DNA from: Roseibium album
GTDB taxonomy: Bacteria > Pseudomonadota > Alphaproteobacteria > Rhizobiales > Stappiaceae
Assembly (NCBI GenBank): GCA_001404055.1
Contig: CXTY01000014.1
Location: forward strand, 558,001 to 622,000
Length of the DNA stretch: 64,000 bases
Direction of reading: 5' to 3'
The notes below the pieces were generated by a model, which was not told where the DNA came from, searched no databases, and saw only the letters and a list, made by a program, of their open reading frames with translations. This document shows, piece after piece, positions 25,907 to 35,512 of this stretch (position 1 is its first letter; every line of letters begins with the position of its first letter). Made by a program: the position numbers and the translations under genes.

Positions 25907-26140
25907 ACAGTTTCCTCCCGTCGCAAACGCTTTTGCCGGTGGCGCATCACGGGCCATCAGCATCGATATGCGGGATTTCAAGCGTGGTCACGAATACGAA
26001 CCAACGCCGGACAGGTCCGGAAGACACCCGCTGCCCTTTGAGATTATACGTCTCTGCTTCCTGTGTTCTAACCCTAGGTCAGGTTGCCTTTACGCCCCAC
26101 TACATAATACCTTGAAGGTTGAAATCTCACTGCGTTTCTA

Positions 26141-26157
26141 ATTTGGTCATACCAAAT
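26141..26157. promoter_or_regulatory. Perfect palindromic operator, GntR/FadR type
   Basis: ATTTGGTCATACCAAAT is a perfect 7-3-7 palindrome. TGGT-N3-ACCA is the recognised half-site pattern of FadR-subfamily GntR repressors. It lies in the divergent region, about 235 nt upstream of the dehydrogenase start. Confidence 0.65.
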
Positions 26158-26294
26158 GAAGACTAAGTTGTCCAACAACCGTATCCTGCATCAAAGCTAC
26201 GGCAAAGCTAAACCAGCGCCAACAAAAAAACCAAATATGTTCATTTGCTGATAGATATTGCGGTGTTTTTTTTCATTAAAACCGGAACGCGCTC

Positions 26295-26344
26295 TTGACA
26301 CATTCCTGAATTCACGCTTTCCTATTGATACTTGGTCGTACCAA
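26295..26344 (+). promoter_or_regulatory. Promoter region and second operator for the enolase/TRAP operon
   Basis: A consensus -35 TTGACA (26295-26300) with no clear -10 at 17 nt is followed by TTGGTCGTACCAA (26332-26344), which repeats the operator at 26141-26157. The operator ends about 40 nt before the TTG start at 26386, a typical repression position. From 25907 to 26385 nothing else was recognised. Confidence 0.55.
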
Positions 26345-26385
26345 ACTACTGTAATACGGAATTCTTGGCGTTTAGGGGGAATAGC

Positions 26386-27501
26386 TTGACAAGGATCGAC
26401 GGTATTTCCGTTAGATTATTTCATATTCCGCTCGCTGAGGTCTTGGTTGATGCCAAGCATGGCGACCATACGAATTTTGAGCTGATAACAGCATCTATTA
26501 CGACCGATGATGGACGCGAGGGAACCGGTTACACCTACACTGGTGGCAAGGGAGGCCACGCGATCGCTGCGATGATCGAGCACGACCTTGCACCCATGTT
26601 AGCCGGGAAAAACGCAGACGACATTGAGGCGTTGTACGAAGCTATGCAATGGCATGTTCACTATGTCGCGCGCGGCGGTATTGCCTCTTTCGCGATTTCC
26701 GCCATTGACATTGCGCTCTGGGATTTACGCGGCAAAAAAACCGACCAACCCTTATGGAAGATGATCGGCGGCACAGCGCAAACATGCAGGGCCTATTGCG
26801 GCGGCATTGATCTGGCGTTTCCCCTGCCAAAACTGCTCGACAGTGTCCGGGGTTATCTGGATCGTGGCTTCAACGGCGTTAAAATAAAGATCGGCCAACC
26901 AACCCTTGAAGAAGATGTTGAGCGCGTTGCCGCGGTCCGCAAACTTATCGGTCCGGACGTTACTTTGATGGTCGACGCGAATTATTCGATGAGCGTTGAA
27001 GAGGCCATCGCAGCGGCAAAGGCATTCACACCATATGACATCCTGTGGTTTGAAGAGCCAATCATTCCCGACGATTACAAGGGTTATGCGGAGATTGCCG
27101 ACGCGACTTGCATTCCTCTTGCCATGGGCGAAAACCTGCACACGATCCATGAATTCGGATATGCGCTGGAGCAATCCAAGCTTAGCTTCATCCAACCGGA
27201 CGCATCCAATTGCGGTGGGATTACCGGCTATCTGCAAGTCGCTGAACTCGCTGACAGATTTAACGTACCGGTCTGTAGTCACGGAATGCAGGAACTGCAT
27301 GTCAGCCTGCTTTCCGGCCTCGGCAGTGAAGGCTGGCTGGAGGTGCATTCATTCCCGATTGAACATTACACAACGCGCCCCTTGCAGGTGAAAGACGCCC
27401 TGGCAATTGCACCTGACGCGCCAGGCATTGGCGTGACGTTCGACTGGACCCGACTGGAAGCTGAAAACCTGCTTCCAAACCAAATCCGGAGAGTTGCGTG
27501 A
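26386..27501 (+). CDS. Enolase-superfamily enzyme, mandelate racemase subgroup (1)
   Basis: A 371-aa acid-sugar-type dehydratase or racemase. Barrel residues of the mandelate racemase subgroup are visible: KIKIG (KxK bases on strand 2), DANYSM (metal Asp), WFEEPI (metal Glu), MGENLHT (metal Glu), QPDASNCGG (Asp of the His-Asp dyad) and [10 protein letters not shown] (catalytic His). These catalyse proton abstraction next to a carboxylate, and many members dehydrate sugar acids. The exact substrate is not deducible. The TTG start at 26386 is preferred: GGGGGAA lies 5 nt upstream, and an earlier TTG (26332) falls inside the operator. First gene of the TRAP operon. Confidence 0.85.
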   Translation: MTRIDGISVRLFHIPLAEVLVDAKHGDHTNFELITASITTDDGREGTGYTYTGGKGGHAIAAMIEHDLAPMLAGKNADDIEALYEAMQWHVHYVARGGIASFAISAIDIALWDLRGKKTDQPLWKMIGGTAQTCRAYCGGIDLAFPLPKLLDSVRGYLDRGFNGVKIKIGQPTLEEDVERVAAVRKLIGPDVTLMVDANYSMSVEEAIAAAKAFTPYDILWFEEPIIPDDYKGYAEIADATCIPLAMGENLHTIHEFGYALEQSKLSFIQPDASNCGGITGYLQVAELADRFNVPVCSHGMQELHVSLLSGLGSEGWLEVHSFPIEHYTTRPLQVKDALAIAPDAPGIGVTFDWTRLEAENLLPNQIRRVA

Positions 27502-27687
27502 CAACAAAGGCAGTAACTTTCGCAAGATTTAACTTGCCACCAAAGCCACATTAGAAGGTACTGGCTGAGGGGTAGAGAAAAGCCGATGCCGCTACGTTTG
27601 CGGCGGGTGAACTGGCTGGATAACCAGCAATAGAGGCTGTCAGCAGACAAGCGCTGCCAGTCTTGGGAGCAACTGGGAGGAAAAAGT

Positions 27688-28722
27688 ATGCTTCGGAATC
27701 TTACAACAAAGATGCTTGCAGGCGTGGCAACTGTTGGACTTGCGTTGTCGCTAGGCAACGTGGCAGATGCCAATGCCGCTGAAACGAAATTGCGCATTCA
27801 AACGCATTTCTCAACTGAAACGCTTTCGGGACAAATGGCGCAGGAATTCATCGATGATGTATCTGCCATGTCCAACGGCGAAATCCAGATAGAGATGTTT
27901 TTCGCTTCCTCAGTTGTCAAATCCGCGGAGACTTTTGATGCCGCTGCGACTGGTATTCTCGACTGCGACATGACTGGTGGCTCCTACCAGACCGGTAAGA
28001 ACCCGGCTTTCCAATTCGCCGGCGATCTGACAGGTGGTTATCAGAACCCCTATCAGCAGTATGCCTGGTTGCTGCATGGCGGCGGTTACGATCAACTGAA
28101 CAAATTGTACAACGCGAACAACATGGAATTTGTTGGCTGGTGGATTCCGGGACCTGAGTCCCTGTCTTCTACAAAGTCCTTCACAGGTGTCAAAGACCTG
28201 AAAAACTGGAAATTCCGCTCACCTCCGGGTGTGATCACGCTGATCTTCGAGAAGCTTGGCGCCTCACCTATCGTGATGGATTTCAACGAAATCTTCACCG
28301 CACTTGAAACTGGCATCATCGACGGTGCAGATGCTGCCAACATTACAAACAATGTTGGTCTTGGACTTTATGACATTGCAACCGAGACAAACTATCCCGG
28401 TTTCCATTCCATGCCAGCTGACCACCTTGCATGCCGCAAGGACGTTTGGGACGCAATGCCCGATAACCACAAGGCTATTCTCAAAGTGGGCATGCAGGCA
28501 CTTGGCCTGAAAAACTCCACGATCAACGAAGTCAAAAACGCCCAGACGGCAAAAGATCTTCGCGAGAAGGGTATCAAGCTGAACACCTGGTCAGAGGAAG
28601 ACATGGCTGTCTACCGTCAGGCCGTTCAGGAATCATGGGCTGAGTTCGCAACAACGCCGGAGTCCAAGGAACTTCTGGAAAGTCATCTGACTTTCCTTCG
28701 TAACCTTGGTGCTATGCAATAA
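27688..28722 (+). CDS. dctP: TRAP transporter substrate-binding protein DctP
   Basis: A 344-aa periplasmic receptor with a signal peptide (about 1-30, ending NANAAE). The TRAP signature W..PG in WWIPGPES, then KSFTGVKDLKNWKFRSPPGVITLIFEKLGASP, and FTALETGIIDGAD with the substrate-gating region. The style (WxxPPG, long C-terminal helices) matches the mannitol/chloroaromatic (TakP-like) clade, whose ligands are 2-oxo or hydroxy acids. A strong GGGAGGAAAAAG lies before the ATG. It is separated from the permeases by the second enolase gene and a stable hairpin. Confidence 0.88.
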   Translation: MLRNLTTKMLAGVATVGLALSLGNVADANAAETKLRIQTHFSTETLSGQMAQEFIDDVSAMSNGEIQIEMFFASSVVKSAETFDAAATGILDCDMTGGSYQTGKNPAFQFAGDLTGGYQNPYQQYAWLLHGGGYDQLNKLYNANNMEFVGWWIPGPESLSSTKSFTGVKDLKNWKFRSPPGVITLIFEKLGASPIVMDFNEIFTALETGIIDGADAANITNNVGLGLYDIATETNYPGFHSMPADHLACRKDVWDAMPDNHKAILKVGMQALGLKNSTINEVKNAQTAKDLREKGIKLNTWSEEDMAVYRQAVQESWAEFATTPESKELLESHLTFLRNLGAMQ

Positions 28723-28745
28723 ATCGAAGCGAAACTCCGAAACTG

Positions 28746-28776
28746 GTGGCAGCAGGGACCTTTTCCTTGCTGCCAC
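28746..28776 (+). terminator. Stable hairpin between dctP and the next gene
   Basis: GTGGCAGCA (28746-28754) pairs with TGCTGCCAC (28768-28776) around a 13-nt loop; only ATTTAAC follows. It is probably an attenuator or mRNA-stabilising hairpin that lets the binding protein outnumber the permeases, a known arrangement for transporter operons. Confidence 0.55.
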
Positions 28777-28799
28777 ATTTAACACCTGATGCCTGCACC

Positions 28800-29966
28800 A
28801 TGAAAATTGCCGAAATCAAAAGCCATGTCTTGCAATACGATTTGCCGGAAGAACTCGGCTATTCGCAGCAGTTCTATGCGCGCCGCACAGCCCATTTGGT
28901 GGAAGTAACCACAGATCAGGGTATCACCGGCTGGGGAGAGTGTTTTGGTCCCGGCAATGTGGCAATTGCAAACAAGGCAATTGTCGAACGCGTGATTGCG
29001 CCCATGATTGTTGGCGACGACGCGCTTGCCCGTGACGTCATTTGGCACAAGGTTTACAATCTTCTGCGCGATCACGGCCAAAAAGGCATGCCCATGCAGG
29101 CCCTATCAGGCGTCGACATCGCGTTGTGGGATATTGCAGGCAAGGTGGCAGGTATGCCGCTTCACGCGATGATCGGTGGCGCCCATCGCAATACAATTTC
29201 AGTCTATGGCTACGGCATGATGCTGCGGCGAGAACCCGTGGCCGAGCTGGAGGCACGTTTTCGTAACGAAGCTGCAGCTATCCGGGATGCAGGCTTTTCA
29301 GCAACAAAGATGAAGATCGGACTTGGACCGAAAGAAGATATTCGTCTTGCCAAAGCCGTTCGAGAGGGTGTCGGCGAGGACTTCCGGTTCATGGCAGATG
29401 CCAATCATTGCTACACGACAAGCGATGCCTTTTACGTCGGTCGTGCACTTGATGACCTGGACGCCTACTGGTTCGAAGAACCGGTCGCGCCGGAAGACCA
29501 TGACGGCTACCGTGAATTACGTGCCGGACTAAAGGTCAACATCTCTGGCGGCGAAGCGGAATTCAACCGCTGGGGCTGGCGTGCGCTGCTTGAAAACCGT
29601 GGCCTCGATATCGCACAACCGGAAGTGTGTGCGCTCGGCGGCATATCGGAATACCTGCGCGTGCTCGCACTTTGCCATGCGCATTTCACACCCGTGGTAA
29701 ATCATGTGTGGGGATCCGCCGTTGCCGTTACTGCAAACATGCACTTGCTGGCAGCCATGCCGCCCCTGCCCGGCGGACTCCATCCATGGGAGCCCATGTT
29801 GGAGTTTGACACCACCGACAACAAGTTCCGCGATGAATTGTTGCTCGAACCGCTTAACATACAAGATCAGGTTAAACGCAACGGTGGACGGGTGATAGTT
29901 CCCACTGGCCCCGGTCTGGGCATAGAACCTGACAGGGAATTCATCGCGCATTACAGCGTGTCTTGA
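28800..29966 (+). CDS. Enolase-superfamily enzyme, mandelate racemase subgroup (2)
   Basis: A 388-aa paralogue of the enzyme at 26386. KMKIG (KxK), MADANHCY (Asp), YWFEEPVAPED (Glu), SGGEAEF (Glu) and VVNHVWGSAVA (catalytic His) are present. The position holding the dyad Asp in the first enzyme is Glu here (QPEVCALGG), so the two probably act on different isomers or steps. ATG at 28800 is chosen because the TTG at 28746 lies in the hairpin stem. The ribosome site is weak. Confidence 0.84.
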   Translation: MKIAEIKSHVLQYDLPEELGYSQQFYARRTAHLVEVTTDQGITGWGECFGPGNVAIANKAIVERVIAPMIVGDDALARDVIWHKVYNLLRDHGQKGMPMQALSGVDIALWDIAGKVAGMPLHAMIGGAHRNTISVYGYGMMLRREPVAELEARFRNEAAAIRDAGFSATKMKIGLGPKEDIRLAKAVREGVGEDFRFMADANHCYTTSDAFYVGRALDDLDAYWFEEPVAPEDHDGYRELRAGLKVNISGGEAEFNRWGWRALLENRGLDIAQPEVCALGGISEYLRVLALCHAHFTPVVNHVWGSAVAVTANMHLLAAMPPLPGGLHPWEPMLEFDTTDNKFRDELLLEPLNIQDQVKRNGGRVIVPTGPGLGIEPDREFIAHYSVS

Positions 29967-29980
29967 GGGAGAAGATGATA

Positions 29981-30829
29981 ATGACGGAAAAGCCAGGCGG
30001 GCTACGCGAATGGGTCATCCCCTTTGCATTCGTTTTATGTGCCGGCTGGGTCATCTGGCATGGTCCTGCATACATTCTCGACTTTTTCCCGCACGCAAAT
30101 GAAAGCATGACAGCCCAGATCACCGAACTGCATGAACGAAAAGACGTTTCTTCCGGACTGCCTGGGGTGTTCGGTGGGGTGATGGACATTATCGACTGGG
30201 CCGCTTTGTTGCTTGCGCCAATCGTCTTCATCCTGGGCATGCGCAGTGTCGTACATGCGCACATGGAATATCCGGACTACACCCGGTTCGACCTGTTCGC
30301 CCTGTTTCTTGGGCGCATCACCATGATCCTCATCATATCGATGACCCTGGTCATGCTCTATGAGGTTTTCCTGCGATACGTCATTGAAGCGCCGACCTTG
30401 TGGGCCAATGAATTGACGCTATGGATAGCCGGTTTCGTATTCCTGCTGTCCGGCGTCTATGCCATGCAACAGCGCTGCCATATTCGCATCTTCATTCTTT
30501 ATGACCTTCTCCCGCGTGCCGGCCGCCACATCTGCGATGTGATTTCGGTTTCTCTCCTGTGCCTATTTGCCTTTCTTCTGGTCTACGGAAGTTTCAAACA
30601 GGTTTTCGGGATCAAGTTCCATCGTTGGGAAATGTTCGGAACAGCGTTTGATCCGCCCATACCTGCAACAATACAACCGGCGATCGTGATCGTGATTGTT
30701 CTCGTTGCCATGCAGGCGGTCGCCAATCTGATTGCCGACTGGAACAAGCAACCGTCTGATTTCGATGAGAACGATATCATTGATCAGGAAGAGCTTGAAG
30801 CAATCAAAAAAAGCGTAGGAGCCAACTGA
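29981..30829 (+). CDS. dctQ: TRAP small permease DctQ
   Basis: A 282-aa membrane subunit. It has an extra N-terminal helix and a periplasmic loop, then the four-helix DctQ core with the conserved YEVFLRYVIEAPTLWANELTLWIAGFVFLL segment. A longer-than-usual DctQ is typical of the mannitol/chloroaromatic TRAP clade. The ATG at 29981 has GAGGGAG about 9 nt upstream; the frame could also begin at 29975 or a TTG at 29963. Its stop overlaps the dctM ATG (ATGGATG junction). Confidence 0.85.
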   Translation: MTEKPGGLREWVIPFAFVLCAGWVIWHGPAYILDFFPHANESMTAQITELHERKDVSSGLPGVFGGVMDIIDWAALLLAPIVFILGMRSVVHAHMEYPDYTRFDLFALFLGRITMILIISMTLVMLYEVFLRYVIEAPTLWANELTLWIAGFVFLLSGVYAMQQRCHIRIFILYDLLPRAGRHICDVISVSLLCLFAFLLVYGSFKQVFGIKFHRWEMFGTAFDPPIPATIQPAIVIVIVLVAMQAVANLIADWNKQPSDFDENDIIDQEELEAIKKSVGAN

Positions 30830-32457
30830 TGGATGTCGGCACGATCTCAATCGTACTGGTCTTCGGCCTGCTGTTTCTTCTGGGAATAGGCATGCCACTT
30901 GGATTCGCGTCGGCCGTCCTGGCTGCGCTTGTCATGATCATGAAGTTCGAACCGACCCTTCTGACTGACCCAGCCAGCTTCGGCACAGGCATTTTGACTA
31001 GCAATCCAGGGACGGGACCACTTTATCTGCTGACGCAGAAGATTTTTGATCTGATGACCGAATATGTGCTGATCTCGGTCCCCTTGTTCATATTTATGGC
31101 TGCACTTCTGGAACGATCCGGAATTGCCAAGCAGATGTATGACAGTCTCGATTTTTGGCTGAGCCGCGCAAGAGGCGGCGTTGCAATCGTCACATCCATC
31201 ATGGCAGTTCTGATGGCCGCCATGTCTGGCATCATCGGCGGCGAGGTTGTTCTTCTTGGTCTGATCGCTCTGCCGCAAATGCTGCGTCTGGGCTACAACC
31301 AGAACCTTGCCATCGGCACGATTTGCGCCTCTGGCTCACTGGGCACGATGATCCCTCCATCCATTGTCCTGATCATTTACGGTTTGATTACCGAGACATC
31401 GATCAAGGCGCTCTTCACAGGTGCGTTCGTTCCGGGTTTCATGTTGGCAAGTTTCATCATGATTTACATTGTTATCCGGACACAGCTCGATCCGTCGCAA
31501 GCGCCCCTGCCCGAGCCGCGGGAAGGTGATCCAGAAGGCCGCGAGAAACTTATGATGTTTGGCGGTTTTTTGAGCGTTGTGATTGCAGGCGCAATAACGA
31601 TTCTGGTTGCCCGCGTCGCCTTTCTGACCGTCATGGGACGAAACGACCCGAGCATTCCCGATTTCGAGCCTCCGACATTGGGCATGGTTGCTGATTTGCC
31701 GTGGCTCCTGGCGATTGGCGCGGCCGCATTTGCAATCATATTCCTGGTTGTTGGACGTCAAAGGACAGCCTCTGGCTGGGAACACGGAAAAGGACTCGTT
31801 CCACCGCTCACAGTCATTGGAATTGTGCTGGGCTCGATTTACGGAGGCATCACGGGCATCACCGAGGCTGCAGGCATGGGAGCCGTAGCTGTCTTCTGCA
31901 TTGCTCTTATCAGGGGTGAGGCTTCGGTGGATCTGCTTTGGGTGTCTATGATGCGCACACTTCGCTCCACCGGCACGATAATCTGGGTAACAATCGGCGC
32001 GGCAACGCTTGCCGGTGCCTACACGCTCGCTGGTGGGCCGACATATATCGCTCAGCTCATAATCGGCGCAGAGATGCCGACCATGCTGGTGATCCTTACC
32101 ATGATGCTGATCCTGCTCTTCATGGGCGCCTTCATGGATTGGGTCGGGATCGTGTTGCTGATCATTCCGGTATTCCTGCCCATCGTGAAGAGGTTACCGA
32201 TCGAAGAAATCGGGCTGATCGGTCAGTTGTCGCCGCAGCACGTTGGCATTTGGTTTGGCGTCCTGTTCTGTATGAACATGCAGGTAAGTTTCCTGTCACC
32301 ACCTTTCGGACCAGCGGCTTTCTATCTGAAATCGGTCGCACCGGCACACATCTCTCTTACTGACATTTTCCGTGGATTCCTGCCCTTCATCGGAGTTCAG
32401 CTGTTCGCGCTTCTTGTGCTCCTGGTCTGGCCCACAATTGTCACTCTACTGCTCTGA
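30829..32457 (+). CDS. dctM: TRAP large permease DctM
   Basis: A 542-aa, 12-13 helix transport subunit. Landmarks: VPLFIFMAALLERSGIAKQMYD, GGVAIVTSIMAVLMAAMSGIIGGEV and SGSLGTMIPPSIVLIIYG, the central conserved motifs of the family, and a C-terminal FLSPPFGPAAFYLK. Longer than the common 430 aa because of a mid-protein insertion (about residues 220-290), again typical of the clade. It imports the ligand captured by DctP using an ion gradient. Confidence 0.9.
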   Translation: MDVGTISIVLVFGLLFLLGIGMPLGFASAVLAALVMIMKFEPTLLTDPASFGTGILTSNPGTGPLYLLTQKIFDLMTEYVLISVPLFIFMAALLERSGIAKQMYDSLDFWLSRARGGVAIVTSIMAVLMAAMSGIIGGEVVLLGLIALPQMLRLGYNQNLAIGTICASGSLGTMIPPSIVLIIYGLITETSIKALFTGAFVPGFMLASFIMIYIVIRTQLDPSQAPLPEPREGDPEGREKLMMFGGFLSVVIAGAITILVARVAFLTVMGRNDPSIPDFEPPTLGMVADLPWLLAIGAAAFAIIFLVVGRQRTASGWEHGKGLVPPLTVIGIVLGSIYGGITGITEAAGMGAVAVFCIALIRGEASVDLLWVSMMRTLRSTGTIIWVTIGAATLAGAYTLAGGPTYIAQLIIGAEMPTMLVILTMMLILLFMGAFMDWVGIVLLIIPVFLPIVKRLPIEEIGLIGQLSPQHVGIWFGVLFCMNMQVSFLSPPFGPAAFYLKSVAPAHISLTDIFRGFLPFIGVQLFALLVLLVWPTIVTLLL

Positions 32458-32468
32458 GGATAACTAAG

Positions 32469-33416
32469 ATGCTGAACAAAAGCGAAGTCGATCTCTTTCG
32501 AAAACAGGGATATCTTGTAGTCGAAAACCTTCTCGACGAAGCAGCGTTGAAAAGCATTCGCGAGGAGTACAGCATCTTGATGGACGCGCTATATGGCGCG
32601 TGGCAGAAGGAAGGTAAAGTTCCTGAGCCAAATGCTGATATGGGATTCTGGGACAAGCTGGACCATTGTTACAAGGGCGGGTTTGACTGGTATCAACCTC
32701 TCGACATCAGCCTGCCGCATGGTGACATCGCGGACAATACGCCCATGCATTTTGGCCCCGCCGTGTTCGCAATGGCGACTCACAAAAACATTCTGGACTG
32801 CGTCGAGACTCTGATCGGTCCGGAGATTTCGTCAAACCCGATCCAGCATGTACGCATCAAACCACCACAGCGTGCTGTCGACGCATCAGAAAGCAGAGCG
32901 CATGTGATCGCAACGGACTGGCATCAGGACAAGGGCGTTACCCTGAATGAAGCAGACAACACCACATTTGTCACCGTCTGGCTGGCGATCACGGACGCAA
33001 CGATTGAAAATGGCTGTCTTCAGGTCGCCTCCGGCAATTATCAGGAAATGCTGCCGCATTGCTTGAAGTCGCAGGTCGGCATCGCCGACCCGTATCTCCC
33101 CAAAGAAAACGCGATACCGACCCCAGTCAAAGCCGGTGGCGCCGTCCTTTTTCATCCCCTGACGCCGCACGCATCGCTTGCCAACAAGAGTGACGGCTAT
33201 CGGTGGTCTTTTGACCTGCGCTACCATGTGACGGGCCAGCCCTCAGGCCGGAGCCATTTCCCTGAGTTCGTGGCCCGCTCGCAAAAAAATCCTGGTTCGG
33301 AACTGAAAGATTGGCGAGTCTGGAAAAAGATGTGGGAAGACACGCGCCACCGTCTGGCCCACAGCGAACACATTCCGCAACACCGTTGGGGCAATGACGC
33401 GCCCTACTGCGCGTAA
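32469..33416 (+). CDS. Phytanoyl-CoA dioxygenase (PhyH) family protein
   Basis: A 315-aa Fe(II)/2-oxoglutarate-dependent oxygenase. The iron ligands are readable as the HxD pair in WHQDKG and the distal His in HPLTPHAS, and the 2-oxoglutarate-anchoring Arg is probably in GYRWSFDLRYH. Known bacterial members hydroxylate small acids, betaines and antibiotics as well as CoA esters; no CoA-specific feature is seen. It starts 11 nt after dctM, so it belongs to the operon and may carry out an oxidative first step on the imported compound. Confidence 0.83.
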   Translation: MLNKSEVDLFRKQGYLVVENLLDEAALKSIREEYSILMDALYGAWQKEGKVPEPNADMGFWDKLDHCYKGGFDWYQPLDISLPHGDIADNTPMHFGPAVFAMATHKNILDCVETLIGPEISSNPIQHVRIKPPQRAVDASESRAHVIATDWHQDKGVTLNEADNTTFVTVWLAITDATIENGCLQVASGNYQEMLPHCLKSQVGIADPYLPKENAIPTPVKAGGAVLFHPLTPHASLANKSDGYRWSFDLRYHVTGQPSGRSHFPEFVARSQKNPGSELKDWRVWKKMWEDTRHRLAHSEHIPQHRWGNDAPYCA

Positions 33417-33436
33417 TCGATGCGGATTTGTCGGTC

Positions 33437-34513
33437 ATGCCAAGCAAGCGCGGCATCATGAACCGAGATGCACCCCTACGGCTTGTTGTTATTGGCGCAG
33501 GGCTGGTTGGCCGGAGGCACGCCTGGCATGCCTTCTATCACCCGGATTTTGAAGTTTCATGGATCGTTGATCCAAATCCCGCCTGCGAAGAGCTTGCCGC
33601 CCAGATAAAATGCCGTCACGCAACCAGTCTCCACGAAATCCAAGCTGATGACTGTCAGGCCGCAATCATTGCAACTCCAAATGCCGATCACCTGCCGAGC
33701 GGGCTAGCTTGTCTGGATCGGAATTGGGCCACGCTAGTAGAAAAACCAGTTGCCGACACGGTTGCAAATGGCGAGGAACTTGTAAGCGCATTTGAAGCAA
33801 AAGCGCTCCCATTGCTGGTCGGTCATCATCGTCGCCACCATCCGTCCTTCGCCAAAGCTCAAGAAATCATATCGACAGGTGTCTTGGGTGCGCCAGTGAT
33901 GGCGTCTGCGATTTGGGCGGTCCGTAAACCCGACAGTTATTTCAAGGCAGGTCCTTGGCGTCGCGGCATTGACGGTGGACCGCTCCTTATCAACTTTATC
34001 CATGAAGCGGACATGATGCTCGGCCTTTTTGGGCCGGTTGACGAGGTGCAGGCCATGGTATCGAGCCAGGCTCGCAACTCTCCTGTCGAAGACAGCGCGG
34101 CTATTCTTATCCGTTTCGCAAGCGGCGTGATCGCGACAGTGACGCTGACGGATGCAGCGCTGTCACCCTGGAGTTTCGAAGGAGCAAGTGGCGAGAATCC
34201 GACAATCGCCGAAACCGACATATCATCCTGGCGTATAGGCTGTACCGCCGGAAGTTTTGAATTTCCGGGACTGCGTGTCTGGACGGACGCCCACGACGAC
34301 GAAGGGGATTGGTCCAGACCCTTGAAGGATGAAATGATCGCGGTGACAAAGGTCGATCCGTTGCATGAGCAATTGACGCATTTTGCGCAACTCGCAAGAG
34401 GCCTAATCGACCAGCCATTGGTCTCCGGCCGCGATGGGCTCGAAGCCCTTCGCCTGGTGGAAGCCGTTCTCACGGCTTCTCGAACCGGAAAGCAGGTTTT
34501 CCAAAACAGATAG
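33437..34513 (+). CDS. Gfo/Idh/MocA-family oxidoreductase
   Basis: A 358-aa NAD(P)-dependent sugar or cyclitol dehydrogenase: N-terminal Rossmann VIGAGLVGRRHAW, the family motif VEKPVADT (EKP lysine), and GIDGGPLLINFIHEADMMLGLFG in the C-terminal sheet (the GG...D...H active-site region). Last gene of the operon, 20-40 nt after PhyH. The start is uncertain: ATGs at 33437 and 33458 and a TTG at 33428 all lack a clear ribosome site; 33437 was taken as intermediate. Confidence 0.83.
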   Translation: MPSKRGIMNRDAPLRLVVIGAGLVGRRHAWHAFYHPDFEVSWIVDPNPACEELAAQIKCRHATSLHEIQADDCQAAIIATPNADHLPSGLACLDRNWATLVEKPVADTVANGEELVSAFEAKALPLLVGHHRRHHPSFAKAQEIISTGVLGAPVMASAIWAVRKPDSYFKAGPWRRGIDGGPLLINFIHEADMMLGLFGPVDEVQAMVSSQARNSPVEDSAAILIRFASGVIATVTLTDAALSPWSFEGASGENPTIAETDISSWRIGCTAGSFEFPGLRVWTDAHDDEGDWSRPLKDEMIAVTKVDPLHEQLTHFAQLARGLIDQPLVSGRDGLEALRLVEAVLTASRTGKQVFQNR

Positions 34514-34594
34514 CGAATATCGGCGCATGTTCGTTGAACATTTTTCCACGTGACGAACACAGCGAATACGAAACTCTTCCTCCACAGAAGGCCC

Positions 34595-35176
34595 CTACTC
34601 CGCTTCGATCTTCTGACCAAAATACCATTCACCAGTCGATTGGTATTGCAGTTTCTCGGCAGACCTGCCGTGAATGCTTCTAACCAGTTCAACGGCCTGT
34701 TGGTAGGACACCGCGACAAGAGCAGAACGGGAGGGGTGAATGATGCCTTTGTAAATTTCCAACAGCATACGACCTTCGAATGCTTCGCCTAATCGCGGTG
34801 GCAATGGAGTGCAAGGCTGAACGGTTCCATCGACATAGGACCTCAGTTGCTGTTTGAACAGTCTCGGATCTGTCCTTGCCCGCCGATATTCAGCCCTGTC
34901 GACATTACCAAAGAACAAGTGCTGACCACTCGGCGGGTGATAGCCAATATTGTCATCATTCACATGAGACTGCGTGAAACGGGAGCCGTTGGCGAAATAG
35001 ACGGTTGGCCTGATTTTGCCACGTTGTGTGAAGGCCTGCTGTGGATGGCCCACAAGATCTGCCTCGTGATATCCGGGTATTTTGGAGCCTGATAGTCTAT
35101 GGTGATCAGCGGGTGTTACACCGATCACGTGAACCGCCGTCAAATTGCTCGGAAGTGTGTAGATGTTTGTTGGCAT
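34595..35176 (-). CDS. Hypothetical protein
   Basis: A 193-aa frame, convergent with the dehydrogenase. The ATG is preceded by GGAG at about 10 nt, and codon use resembles its neighbours, which favours a real gene. Composition is unusual: many His and Tyr, no membrane segment, no signal peptide. Readable blocks are PCTPLPPRLGEAFEGRMLLEIYKG and SYQQAVELVRSIHG. No family recognised; it could also be a decayed gene. Confidence 0.45.
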   Translation of the reverse strand: MPTNIYTLPSNLTAVHVIGVTPADHHRLSGSKIPGYHEADLVGHPQQAFTQRGKIRPTVYFANGSRFTQSHVNDDNIGYHPPSGQHLFFGNVDRAEYRRARTDPRLFKQQLRSYVDGTVQPCTPLPPRLGEAFEGRMLLEIYKGIIHPSRSALVAVSYQQAVELVRSIHGRSAEKLQYQSTGEWYFGQKIEAE

Positions 35177-35512
35177 AATTCACCATCTCCCGTATCATTG
35201 ACTGATACAAACCGCGAGAAATCCGCTACTTTTAGCCCGCCAGCAAGATTGCATAACACCTCAAAACAATCTGTGATTTCAGTCACGCAATTGCGGCTCA
35301 GCACCCGACATCGATAATCAGAGTTTTCAAGGAGCTCTGACTGGTCCTTTCACATACCCCATTCGCAAAATTCAATTGAAGACAGGCATGAAGCGGTTTC
35401 AAGACCCTTCGGCCCTTTGTGCCGTGCAATGTTGCCAAACTGCCAATTCGCCAATAAGTTCCTATTTTTCTACAAATACTTAGCAGTCAGGCAGAGGGAC
35501 TATCTGGTCGAT
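35177..35512. other. Intergenic, no feature recognised
   Basis: 336 nt of divergent upstream sequence between the hypothetical protein and the cyclase. No operator, hairpin or RNA gene recognised. Confidence 0.45.
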
